From assembly GCF_005844085.1 (NCBI RefSeq), contig NZ_VCDI01000003.1, forward strand, positions 334,374-398,373: a stretch of 64,000 nt of DNA. Direction: 5' to 3'. The position numbers were made by a program, and so were the translations under genes. Within the stretch, counting starts at the first letter, position 1. Each line of letters opens with the position of its first letter. The notes beneath the pieces were generated by a model. That model was not told the DNA's origin. It was given only the letters and a program-made list of their open reading frames with translations, and did no database searches. This document shows, one piece after another, positions 46,500 to 58,010 of this stretch. The stretch comes from Lichenicoccus roseus (GTDB lineage Bacteria > Pseudomonadota > Alphaproteobacteria > Acetobacterales > Acetobacteraceae).

Positions 46500-47788
46500 G
46501 GGGTGATCCCTTCAGCAGAGTGGTTCGAGCGCTTGCCGGCCGGCTCGCCGACCATCAGGCCGTACACGATGGCGGACAGCACCGCGATCGCCGACGCGAA
46601 CAGCAGGGCCGGAGTGAACGAGCCGGTCGCCCACACGACGCCACCGGTGATCGCGGGCGCACAGGCGCCGCCGAGCGAGCCGCCGATATTCTGGATCGCC
46701 TCCAGCGTGGCGACCTTGTCCGGACTGGTGGCTACAGCGGCCATCGCCCAGCCGCAGGACGAGGCGAGGGTGGCCGAGAAGAGTGCGAGGCTGATCAGGA
46801 CGATGGCGGCGCCGGCGTCGTGCACCAGCGCCGCGCCGGCGGTGCAGGCGGCGGTCACCAGCATGCCGGCGATCAGCGGCAGCTTGCAGGAGGCCACCGG
46901 CGCGACCCCGCGACGCGACAGGATGCGCGATGCCAGGCCACCAAGGATGGCGCCGAGGAAGCCGCAGGCCTGCGGCACCGCGGTCCACAGCCCGGCGGCC
47001 TTGACGCTGAGATGGCGCTCCCGCTCGAGATAGTCGGGCAGCCAGGTGCCGTATAGCCAGGTCAGGTAGATCACGCCGAAGAAGCCGATCGCCATGCCCC
47101 ATGTGGTGCGCTGGCGGAACAGCGCCGGCCAGCCCTCCTTGGCGTGCGCGTGGGAGCTGTCGTCGTCCCAGGCCCTGATGGTGGCAAGTTCGTCCGGCGC
47201 CAGCCCGGCCTCCGCGGGATCGCGGTACAGCCACTCCCACAGCAGGGCGATGGCGATGCCGCCGACGCCGATGACGATGAACATCGGGCGCCAGCCATAG
47301 GTGAGCAGCAGCAGGGTCAGCAGCGCCGGTGCGATGGTCGGGCCGAGCGCCGACGAGGCGTTGAAGATGCCGATCGGCCAGGAGCGCTCCGCCGGCGGGT
47401 ACCAGTTGGTGAACACCTTGGTGCCGGCGAGATACATCGGGCTTTCGCCGATGCCGAGCGCCGCGCGGGCGGCGATGAACTGCCCGAGGCCGCCGACGAA
47501 GCCCGACCCCACCTGCGCCACCGACCACAGCACCAGGCCGCCGCCGAGGATGCGGCGCGGGCCGAAGCGGTCGATCAGCACGCCGATCGGAAGCTGCGCC
47601 ACGCCGTATGCCAGCTCGAAGGCGGACAGCAGCAGGCCCATCTGGATGTCGGAGAGATGCAGGTCGGCGCGGATCGCGCCGTTGCCGATCGAGAGTGCCG
47701 AGCGGTCGAGATAGTTGACCGTGCCGGCGATCACCAGCAGCACCAGCGCGACGAGGCGCATCCGCCTTGCGCGCGGCGACAGCGTCAT
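46496..47788 (-). CDS. MFS transporter, anion:cation symporter type
   Basis: The 430-residue protein has twelve predicted helices and ACS-family marks: NYLDRSALSIGNGAI in helix 1, LIDRFGPRRILGGGLV after helix 2, GIGESPMYLAGTKVFTNWYPP in helix 4, and WLPDYLERERHLSVK. Members import hexuronates, glucarate, phthalate or similar acids. It is translationally coupled to the dehydrogenase, suggesting that one organic acid is imported and then oxidised or reduced. Confidence 0.9.
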   Translation of the reverse strand: MTLSPRARRMRLVALVLLVIAGTVNYLDRSALSIGNGAIRADLHLSDIQMGLLLSAFELAYGVAQLPIGVLIDRFGPRRILGGGLVLWSVAQVGSGFVGGLGQFIAARAALGIGESPMYLAGTKVFTNWYPPAERSWPIGIFNASSALGPTIAPALLTLLLLTYGWRPMFIVIGVGGIAIALLWEWLYRDPAEAGLAPDELATIRAWDDDSSHAHAKEGWPALFRQRTTWGMAIGFFGVIYLTWLYGTWLPDYLERERHLSVKAAGLWTAVPQACGFLGAILGGLASRILSRRGVAPVASCKLPLIAGMLVTAACTAGAALVHDAGAAIVLISLALFSATLASSCGWAMAAVATSPDKVATLEAIQNIGGSLGGACAPAITGGVVWATGSFTPALLFASAIAVLSAIVYGLMVGEPAGKRSNHSAEGITP

Positions 47789-47810
47789 GCGGCGGGCCCT
47801 ACCGGTACCG

Positions 47811-48230
47811 TCACCGCCAGAAGCCGGGTCCCCACATTCCCCAGTCCCAGGCGCCCTCCTGGAACTGGTCGGCGGTCATCTGCTGTTCGTCGACGATCTG
47901 CTGCTGCTGGTCGAGCAGGCGCTGCTGCAGGCGCTCCTGCCGGTAGCGGCCATAGGCCTCCTGGGTGCCGATATAGAGGCAGTTGCAGACCAGCGGATCG
48001 GCATAGAGGTAGACCACCTGGTCGCCGTGCGTGCGCTGGACGAAGTGGTGCGGCGGCAGCTTCGCCATCGCCTGCTGGCGCGCCGGCGTGTTGGCGGGCC
48101 TGATGGTGAAGCCGGCAGCGCTCAGCAGATCCTCGCGCTGCTCGACACGCTGCTGCGGCGTGGCGCAGGCGGACAGGGCCATGGCGGCGGCGAGGCACGC
48201 GGCGAGGACCGGGATCGATCTCGGGGACAT
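47811..48230 (-). CDS. Small outer-membrane-type lipoprotein
   Basis: From the ATG at 48230 the product is 139 residues with a lipoprotein signal (VLAACLAAAMALSAC; lipobox LSAC). The mature part has HGDQVVYLYADPLVCNCLYIGT, a long Gln-rich helix (RLQQRLLDQQQQ, likely coiled coil) and a Trp-rich end (WDWGMWGPGFW). I do not know a function. It diverges from parC and lies 22 bases upstream of the MFS gene. Confidence 0.75.
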   Translation of the reverse strand: MSPRSIPVLAACLAAAMALSACATPQQRVEQREDLLSAAGFTIRPANTPARQQAMAKLPPHHFVQRTHGDQVVYLYADPLVCNCLYIGTQEAYGRYRQERLQQRLLDQQQQIVDEQQMTADQFQEGAWDWGMWGPGFWR

Positions 48231-48366
48231 CGGCGAGGCTCCAGGTCGGCTTCTTGGCACGGACGGGCTCAACGCCGCCGCCCGGTCATGAAGTTGCCGG
48301 AATGCTGCATTTCATGGTTTGTTCCGTCGGGGTCGAAGGCCCCGGCTCGTAGGTTGAGGGACGCAG

Positions 48367-50574
48367 ATGGCTGATCCGTTGGCAGGGCACATCGAGGATA
48401 CACGGCTCGCCGACGCGCTGAGCGAGCGCTACCTCGCCTACGCGATGTCGACCATCATGTCGCGGTCGCTGCCGGACGTGCGCGACGGGCTCAAGCCGGT
48501 GCACCGCCGGCTGCTGTACGCCATGCAGCAGCTCCGGCTCGATCCGACCGCCGGCTTCAAGAAATGCGCCCGCGTCGTCGGCGACGTGATCGGCAAGTAT
48601 CATCCGCACGGCGATGCGTCCGTCTACGAGGCGCTGGTCAGGCTGGCGCAGGAGTTCGCGCAGCGCTACCCGCTGGTCGAGGGGCAGGGCAATTTCGGCT
48701 CCATCGACGGCGATAATGCCGCCGCCATGCGATACACCGAGGCCCGCCTGACCGAGGTCGCGCGCGCGCTGCTCGACGGCATCGAGGACGACGCGGTCGA
48801 CCTGCGCCCGACCTACGATGGCGAGGAGCAGGAGCCGGTGGTGCTGCCCGGCGCCTTCCCGAACCTGCTGGCGAACGGCGCCGCCGGGATCGCGGTCGGC
48901 ATGGCGACCAGCATCCCGCCGCACAATGCCGGCGAGGTGTGCGCCGCCGCGCTGCTGATGGTGCGCGATCCGGACGTGGGCCTGGATGCGCTGCTGGCGG
49001 CGATGCCGGGACCCGATTTCCCCACCGGCGGCGTGGTGGTGGAGGATGCGGGCGCGATGCGCCAGGCCTACGAGACCGGGCGTGGCGGCTTCCGGCTGCG
49101 GGCGCGCTGGAGCGTCGAGCAGGGGCGGTTCGGCACCTGGACCGTGGTGGTCACCGAGATCCCCTACCAGGTGCAGAAGTCGCGCCTGATCGAGCAGATC
49201 GCCGAGCTGCTGGAACTGAAGAAGCTGCCGCTGCTGGGCGACGTGCGCGACGAGAGCACCACCGAGGTCAGGCTGGTGCTGGAGCCGAAGACGCGTGGCG
49301 TCGAGCCGGAAGTGCTGATGGAGACGCTGTTCCGCGCGACGCAGCTGGAAACGCGGTTCGGGCTCAACATGAACGTGCTCGGCGCCGACCGGGTGCCGCG
49401 TGTCATGGGCCTGCGCGAGGTGCTGCGCGCCTGGCTCGATCATCGCCACGAGGTGCTGCTGCGCCGCTCCCGCCACCGGCTTGCGGCGCTCGACCGCCGG
49501 CTTGAGGTGCTGGACGGCTTCCTTGCGGTCTATCTCAACCTCGACGAGGTCATCCGCATCGTGCGCGAGGAGGACGACGCCAAGGCCGCGCTGATCGCCG
49601 CCTTCACGCTGACCGAGACCCAGGCCGACGCGATCCTCAACATGCGGTTGCGCTCGCTGCGCCGCCTGGAGGAGATCGAGATCCAGAAGGAGCACGCGAC
49701 GCTGACCCGCGAGCGTGCCGAGCTGGCCAGCCTGCTGGAGCGCGAGCCGCTGCGCTGGCGCCGGATCGCCACCGAGCTGGAGGCGACCCGCAAGAAGTTC
49801 GGCGGCGGACCGCTGGGCGCGCGTCGCAGCACGCTCGCCGAGCCGCCGGCGCCGGTGGACATCTCGCAGATCAGCGCCGTCGAGCGCGAGCCGGTGACGG
49901 TGATCCTGTCCGAGAAGGGGTGGATCCGGGCGGTGCGCGGGCATGCGATCGATCCCGCAGCACAGAAATTCAAGGAGGGCGACGCGCTCGAGCGCACGCT
50001 GGAATGCTGGACCACCGACCGGCTGTGCGGCTTTGCCACCGACGGCCGCGCCTTCACCTTGCGCGTCTCCGATCTGCCGCGTGGCCGCGGCGACGGCCAG
50101 CCGATCCGGCTCATGGTCGAGCTGTCCAACGAGGAGCGGCTGATCGCGCTGTTCGTCGTCGCGGACGGCGAGCGCTGGCTGCTGGCGTCCGCCGGTGGGC
50201 GTGGCCTGCTGGTGAAGTCGGAGGACCTGCTGGCCGAGAAGCGTACCGGCCGGCAGGTGCTCAACCTCAGGCCGGGCGAGCGCGCGGCGCTTTGCGTGCG
50301 AGCGGCCGGCGATCATGTGGCACTGCTCGGCGGCAATCGCCGGCTGCTGATCTTTCCGCTCGACCAGGTGCCGGAACTATCTCGCGGCACCGGGGTCGCG
50401 CTGCTGAAACTCAAGGAGGAGGGCCTGAAGGAGGCGCGCACCTTCGATCGCGTGGCCGGTCTTGCCTGGCACGAGGGCGTGCGGCCGCGTGGAATGGCGG
50501 ATCTTGCCGAATGGGTCGGCAGGCGTGGCGATGCCGGTCGCCCGGCGCCGATCTGGGTGACGCGAAAGGCCTGA
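48367..50574 (+). CDS. parC: DNA topoisomerase IV subunit A
   Basis: The 735-residue subunit cuts and rejoins DNA to separate daughter chromosomes. The N-terminal breakage domain shows LAYAMSTIMSRSLPDVRDGLKPVHRRLLYAM, YHPHGDASVYEALV, EGQGNFGSIDGDNAAAMRYTEARL with the catalytic Tyr, and the C-terminal part is the DNA-wrapping region. The fluoroquinolone-determining region shows no odd insertion. parE is not in the window. GyrA is longer, so ParC is preferred. Confidence 0.95.
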   Translation: MADPLAGHIEDTRLADALSERYLAYAMSTIMSRSLPDVRDGLKPVHRRLLYAMQQLRLDPTAGFKKCARVVGDVIGKYHPHGDASVYEALVRLAQEFAQRYPLVEGQGNFGSIDGDNAAAMRYTEARLTEVARALLDGIEDDAVDLRPTYDGEEQEPVVLPGAFPNLLANGAAGIAVGMATSIPPHNAGEVCAAALLMVRDPDVGLDALLAAMPGPDFPTGGVVVEDAGAMRQAYETGRGGFRLRARWSVEQGRFGTWTVVVTEIPYQVQKSRLIEQIAELLELKKLPLLGDVRDESTTEVRLVLEPKTRGVEPEVLMETLFRATQLETRFGLNMNVLGADRVPRVMGLREVLRAWLDHRHEVLLRRSRHRLAALDRRLEVLDGFLAVYLNLDEVIRIVREEDDAKAALIAAFTLTETQADAILNMRLRSLRRLEEIEIQKEHATLTRERAELASLLEREPLRWRRIATELEATRKKFGGGPLGARRSTLAEPPAPVDISQISAVEREPVTVILSEKGWIRAVRGHAIDPAAQKFKEGDALERTLECWTTDRLCGFATDGRAFTLRVSDLPRGRGDGQPIRLMVELSNEERLIALFVVADGERWLLASAGGRGLLVKSEDLLAEKRTGRQVLNLRPGERAALCVRAAGDHVALLGGNRRLLIFPLDQVPELSRGTGVALLKLKEEGLKEARTFDRVAGLAWHEGVRPRGMADLAEWVGRRGDAGRPAPIWVTRKA

Positions 50575-50695
50575 ACACCGCTGCATCCCGCGGAGTATCC
50601 GGGCGGCATCCTCGGCGCAGTTCCGCACGCGCATCGAATTCGCGCCGCCCCCGTGCGGGGTTGGGCTAGGTTGCCCTCATCACCCCGGGGGCAGG

Positions 50696-52144
50696 ATGAA
50701 CGAGCACGTGCTTGCCTCCGTGGGTCGCCGGATGAGCGTGCCGGAGCTGGAGATGCTCGTGCTGGAGCGCATCGCGCGCCGCCGGCCGGCTTCCATCGTC
50801 CGCTTCAACGACGGCGAGGCCAAGCTCGTCGGCGCGCCCGAGTTCTACGCGCAGAGCCAGCTCACCCGCATGCTGGAACGCTGGTTTCGCGACAACCGGC
50901 TCAGCATGGGCCAGCTCGTCCGCCTGCGCGGCGCAGTTGCGGACGCGATCCGCAATGCGGACGTGGTCGGCTGTCCCGATGACGACTGGCCCGAAGAATT
51001 CTCGCGCGCCAACGCCGTGCTCGCATCGCTTGCCGATGGGGTTCCGCTCGCCACCGTGCTGGTGAACTTCCCGCAGGCGATGATCCTGGACGGCTTCCTG
51101 CAGTCGACGCTGACCGGCATCGAGTTCCTCGGACTGGTGACCGCGCGCGACGTTCGCGGCGTGGTGCGCCACATGCTGGAGCCGCGCCGCAGCGTCTGGT
51201 ACCGGGTGCCCGAACAGGCGCTGTTCAGCTACGAGCCGCACCTGCCGCGGCATGTCCCCGAGCTGTTCGACTTCCTGTGCGCCTCGATCGAGGTGCCGTT
51301 TCCCGGCGCGTTGTTCCTGGTCGGCGCCGGTCCGTGCGGCAAGGTCTATTGCGACGTCATCAAGCGACGCGGCGGCATCGCCATCGATATCGGCAGCGTG
51401 TTCGACCTGTGGGCGGGACGCGTGACACGGCCAGGGACGGATTTCTCCTCGGTGCGCGACTACTACGAGCGGGTGGTGGGCATCCCGTCGCCGCGCGACG
51501 ACGACGTGCTGGCGCTCGCCGAGATCCACCAGAACGACGGCGATCTCGGCCGCAGCATCGACCTGCTGCGCATGGCGCTGCGGCTGCGCCCGGGCTCGGT
51601 GGCGCTTGGGCTCAAATGCGTGGAGTGCCTGCTGCTGCTCGGCGACGCGCCGTCGGCGCACGGGCTGTTCCAGTCCATGGCGCAGCCGGTGTCGCACAGC
51701 GCCGCGGTGCTGCGGGCATTCGCGCGGCTGTTCCGGGAGCGACATAAAACCATTGCCGGCGAGATCCTGGTGCAGGCGCTGTATGCCGATCCGACCGACT
51801 GCATCACGCTGCGTCTCGCGCTCGACGTATTCGCCGATGCCAGGCTCGTGGTGCCGGAGCAGCCGACCCGCTTCCGCCGCGACCTCGTCATCGCGACGGG
51901 CCTCGCGCTCTCCACGCGGCCGGACGATCATGCGCTCAGCTTCGCCGCGGCGCGCTACCTGGGTGCGAACGGCGACATGTCGGAGGCGATCCGCCTGGGC
52001 GTCCGCGCCATCGCGCTGTTCCCGATCGAGATCGACTACTATCCGCCGGTGATCGCGTGGCTGCGCTATGACGCCCGCGACGGCGAGGCGGACACGCTGG
52101 CGGAAGAGATGGGACTGCTCGCCGCCGTGCCCCGGGCACTCTAG
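50696..52144 (+). CDS. GT-D fold glycosyltransferase domain fused to TPR-like repeats
   Basis: The first ~260 residues resemble the GT-D glycosyltransferase fold: the sugar-nucleotide DxE motif in IVRFNDGEAKL (Asp39, Glu41), SMGQLVRLRG, and the Rossmann-like LFLVGAGPCGKVYCDVIKRRGGIAIDIGSVFDLWAG. Residues ~270-480 are helical repeats (LAEIHQNDGDLGRSIDLLRMALRLRP, CVECLLLLGDAPSAHGLF), as in TPR proteins. It probably decorates a surface glycan or protein. The fusion is not common in characterised members. It meets bpt tail to tail with a four-base overlap. Confidence 0.75.
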   Translation: MNEHVLASVGRRMSVPELEMLVLERIARRRPASIVRFNDGEAKLVGAPEFYAQSQLTRMLERWFRDNRLSMGQLVRLRGAVADAIRNADVVGCPDDDWPEEFSRANAVLASLADGVPLATVLVNFPQAMILDGFLQSTLTGIEFLGLVTARDVRGVVRHMLEPRRSVWYRVPEQALFSYEPHLPRHVPELFDFLCASIEVPFPGALFLVGAGPCGKVYCDVIKRRGGIAIDIGSVFDLWAGRVTRPGTDFSSVRDYYERVVGIPSPRDDDVLALAEIHQNDGDLGRSIDLLRMALRLRPGSVALGLKCVECLLLLGDAPSAHGLFQSMAQPVSHSAAVLRAFARLFRERHKTIAGEILVQALYADPTDCITLRLALDVFADARLVVPEQPTRFRRDLVIATGLALSTRPDDHALSFAAARYLGANGDMSEAIRLGVRAIALFPIEIDYYPPVIAWLRYDARDGEADTLAEEMGLLAAVPRAL

Positions 52145-52875
52145 CTGCCGGGTGCCTGGTCCAGCAGGCGCCAGGCACCGCCCGACAGGATCTCGGTCGG
52201 CCGGAAGCGCGCCTTGTATGCCATCTTGCGGCTGTCGGCGACCCAGTAGCCCAGATAGACATAGGGCAGATCGAGCGAGCGGGCGCGATCGATCAGCCAG
52301 GTGATGGCGAAGCTGCCGAGCGAGCGGCTGGCGCGATCGGCGGCGAAGAAGCTGTAGACCGCGGACAGCCCGTCGCCGAGCCTGTCGGTGAGGCAGACGC
52401 CGATCAGGCTGTCGTCCGGCTCGCGGAACTCGACCAGGAAGGTCTCGATCGGGGTGTCCTCGATCATCGCCCGGTAGTCGTAGAAGCTCATCCCGGCCAT
52501 GTCGCCGTCACCGTGACGTGCCTGCTGGTAGCGCTGGAACAGGGCATACTGCTCGGTGGTGGCGCGTGCCGGCACTTCGAAGCCCTCGACGCCGGAATTG
52601 CGCCGGATGATGCGCTTGAGCGTGCGGCCCGGCGTGAACAGCGCCACCGGGATGCGTATCGGCACACAGGCGTTGCAGGCCGGGCAGACCGGCGCGTAGG
52701 CGATGTTGTGGCTACGCCGGAAACCCGCCCGCGACAGCCGGTCGTGCAGGTTCTCCGCATCCGGCCCGGTGATCTCGGTCACCACCTTGCGCTCGGTGCG
52801 CCCCGCCACGTACGGACAGGGCAGCGGCGCGGTCGTGTAGAAGAACTGCGGCCGTCGCGGCGCCGTGTAGGTCAT
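52141..52875 (-). CDS. bpt: Aspartate/glutamate leucyltransferase (Bpt)
   Basis: The 244-residue protein belongs to the bacterial Ate1-related branch that attaches leucine to N-terminal Asp or Glu, marking proteins for ClpAP degradation. The N-terminal region has CPYVAGRTERKV and the Cys cluster CPACNACVPIRIPV; the C-terminal GNAT-like part has SAVYSFFAADRASRSLGSFAITWLIDRA and YLGYWVADSRKMAYKARFRP. The family is typical of alpha- and gammaproteobacteria. It ends against the GT-D gene. Confidence 0.92.
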   Translation of the reverse strand: MTYTAPRRPQFFYTTAPLPCPYVAGRTERKVVTEITGPDAENLHDRLSRAGFRRSHNIAYAPVCPACNACVPIRIPVALFTPGRTLKRIIRRNSGVEGFEVPARATTEQYALFQRYQQARHGDGDMAGMSFYDYRAMIEDTPIETFLVEFREPDDSLIGVCLTDRLGDGLSAVYSFFAADRASRSLGSFAITWLIDRARSLDLPYVYLGYWVADSRKMAYKARFRPTEILSGGAWRLLDQAPGS

Positions 52876-52939
52876 GCGGCAACCGGGTTCATGCGGCGGT
52901 CCGGCTCATAGGGGTTGAACGACCTCGTCCAGGCTTGTG

Positions 52940-56387
<3,448 letters not shown>

Positions 56388-56411
56388 TCACCGTGACGAC
56401 CCGGATCACGG

Positions 56412-56459
56412 TTGCAGGAAGGCATGCAAACGCTATATGACCACTGTGGTCACAGGAGG
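56412..56459 (+). promoter_or_regulatory. Toxin-antitoxin promoter with perfect operator repeat
   Basis: A -35-like TTGCAG (56412-56417) and -10-like TATATG (56434-56439) are 16 bases apart. TGACCACTGTGGTCA (56438-56452) is a perfect 7-1-7 inverted repeat overlapping the -10 end and directly abutting the AGGAGG ribosome binding site (56454-56459). This is how an antitoxin would repress its own operon; binding is inferred. Confidence 0.65.
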
Positions 56460-56464
56460 GTTGC

Positions 56465-56704
56465 ATGCAGCAGATCCAGCTTCGCGATGCCAAGGCCACC
56501 TTGTCGGCGGTGGTCGACCAGGCGCGCCAGGGCGAGCCATCCATCATCACCCGCCACGGCAGGCCGGAGGCGGTGCTGCTGGGGTTCGAGGATTGGCAGC
56601 GCCTGTCGCAGGTGCCGAGCTTCGGGCGCCTGCTGATGGCGGCGCCTCTCGAGGACGACGATGTGGCTGAGCGGCAGGGCGGGTTGCGGGACGCCGGCTT
56701 CTAG
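56465..56704 (+). CDS. Phd/YefM family antitoxin
   Basis: The 79-residue protein starts QIQLRDAKATLSAVVDQARQGEPSII, the N-terminal DNA-binding half of Phd/YefM antitoxins, then RHGRPEAVLLGFEDWQRL. The C-terminal tail is acidic (EDDDVAE) and would wrap around the toxin. It is followed after three bases by a PIN-domain toxin. AGGAGG stands five bases before the ATG. Confidence 0.9.
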   Translation: MQQIQLRDAKATLSAVVDQARQGEPSIITRHGRPEAVLLGFEDWQRLSQVPSFGRLLMAAPLEDDDVAERQGGLRDAGF

Positions 56705-56707
56705 CGC

Positions 56708-57154
56708 GTGTATCTGGTCGACACCAACGTGCTGTCGGCCGGGGCGCCGACCAGGGCGATGGCGTCGCCGGGGCTGCTGGCCTGGATGGATGGCCACAGC
56801 CTGGACCTCTATCTCTCGGTCATCACCGTGGCGGAGATCGTGGACGGGATCGAGAAGAGCCGCAGGCTCGGGGCGGGGCGCAAGGCCGACCGGCTGGCGG
56901 AGTGGCTGCAGACGGTGCTGCACCTGTATGGCAACCGGGTGCTCCCGGTCGATCTCGAAGCCGCGCGGCACACGGGCCTGCTGTCGGACGTCGCCCGCGC
57001 ACAGGGCCAGGCGCCGGGCCTCGCCGATCTCGCCATCGCCGGCACCGCGCGCAGCCGAGGCTACGCCATCCTGACCCGCAACCTGCGGCATTTCGAGCGA
57101 CTGGGTGTGCCGGTCATGGACCCGTACGAGGGTTTGCCGCCGGAAGCCAGGTAG
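56708..57154 (+). CDS. VapC-type PIN domain ribonuclease toxin
   Basis: The 148-residue PIN protein has the acidic metal residues in VDTNVLSAG (Asp5), TVAEIVDGIE (Glu near 43), and GLADLAIAGTA (Asp near 105), ending with ILTRNLRHFERLGVPVMDPYEG. Such toxins cut RNA, often tRNA or rRNA. The GTG start is spaced tightly behind the antitoxin. The target of this one is unknown. Confidence 0.9.
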   Translation: MYLVDTNVLSAGAPTRAMASPGLLAWMDGHSLDLYLSVITVAEIVDGIEKSRRLGAGRKADRLAEWLQTVLHLYGNRVLPVDLEAARHTGLLSDVARAQGQAPGLADLAIAGTARSRGYAILTRNLRHFERLGVPVMDPYEGLPPEAR

Positions 57155-57343
57155 GGCCGCAGCCTTCGGTTATCGCCCCTGGACGGTCTGTCCCCACGCT
57201 CGACGAGGTGAAGCGGCGCCCGACCGCCTGAGGCTCTGCAATGGTCCGCCGGAGCAACCCCGCCGGCTCGACTTCGGCCCACGAGATTGGACGTGGGGAA
57301 TCGTGCGAGCCGTGCGGAAATGCTCTCCGTCGCGAGCAGCCGC

Positions 57344-57931
57344 CTACCGCTGCTCCGACCTGAGCGTGTCCAGCGTGCCCGGCTCCAGCTTTGTCGAGAT
57401 CTCGGCCAGGCGGTGCGCGGCCGCGACGATCCGCTCGAGTCCCTCGGTCCGCGCAGCGACGCTGACCCCCTCGAGCAGCGCGTGGAACTCGTCCTCCAGT
57501 GCCGGCACGACGTGGGCGCTGCCGAACAGGACCTCGTTCAGCCACGTCGGCGAGCCCATCGTGATATCGAGCTGGTTGCCGAAGAAGAACAGCAGGTTTC
57601 CCTGGCGATCGCGCACCGGCGAGATGAACAGCAGGTTGTAGAAATGCGACCCGTCGCGGCGGTAGTTGACGATCCACTCGATGCAGCCCTGACCCGCATC
57701 CAGGCACTTCCGGATGCGCAACGGAGACACCGGATCGGTCCTCGGACCCTGCAGGAACCGGCAGTTGCGACCGACGATCTCCTCCACCGGATAACCTGAC
57801 AGCCGTGCGAAGGCGGCGTTGACCGCGACCATCGGGGTGTCCGGCAGGTTGGGGTCGGACAGCACCATCGGCGCGGTGCTGTGCTGCATCGCCAGCGTGA
57901 GCGCGGTGCGGATTTCCGGGGCAGTCAACAT
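57344..57931 (-). CDS. Short LOV blue-light photoreceptor
   Basis: The 195-residue protein has one LOV domain with the flavin-linking Cys57 in GRNCRFLQGP, the Asn/Gln flavin contacts in NYRRDGSHFYNLLFISPV and LLFFFGNQLDIT, and a C-terminal helical region (LEDEFHALLEGVSVAARTEGLERIVAAAHRLAEI) that may be a dimerising coiled coil or jointly signal. No kinase, HTH or EAL domain is attached, as in short LOV proteins of Pseudomonas and Rhodobacter. Blue light would form a Cys-FMN adduct; the output partner is not visible. Confidence 0.9.
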   Translation of the reverse strand: MLTAPEIRTALTLAMQHSTAPMVLSDPNLPDTPMVAVNAAFARLSGYPVEEIVGRNCRFLQGPRTDPVSPLRIRKCLDAGQGCIEWIVNYRRDGSHFYNLLFISPVRDRQGNLLFFFGNQLDITMGSPTWLNEVLFGSAHVVPALEDEFHALLEGVSVAARTEGLERIVAAAHRLAEISTKLEPGTLDTLRSEQR

Positions 57932-58010
57932 ATGAAGCCTCTCGTTCGCATGGTCTGGAGCGCCTCGCCGGCAGCAGCAGCCGGCGCGCCTCCGCCCGGG
58001 CCGCGTCGCC

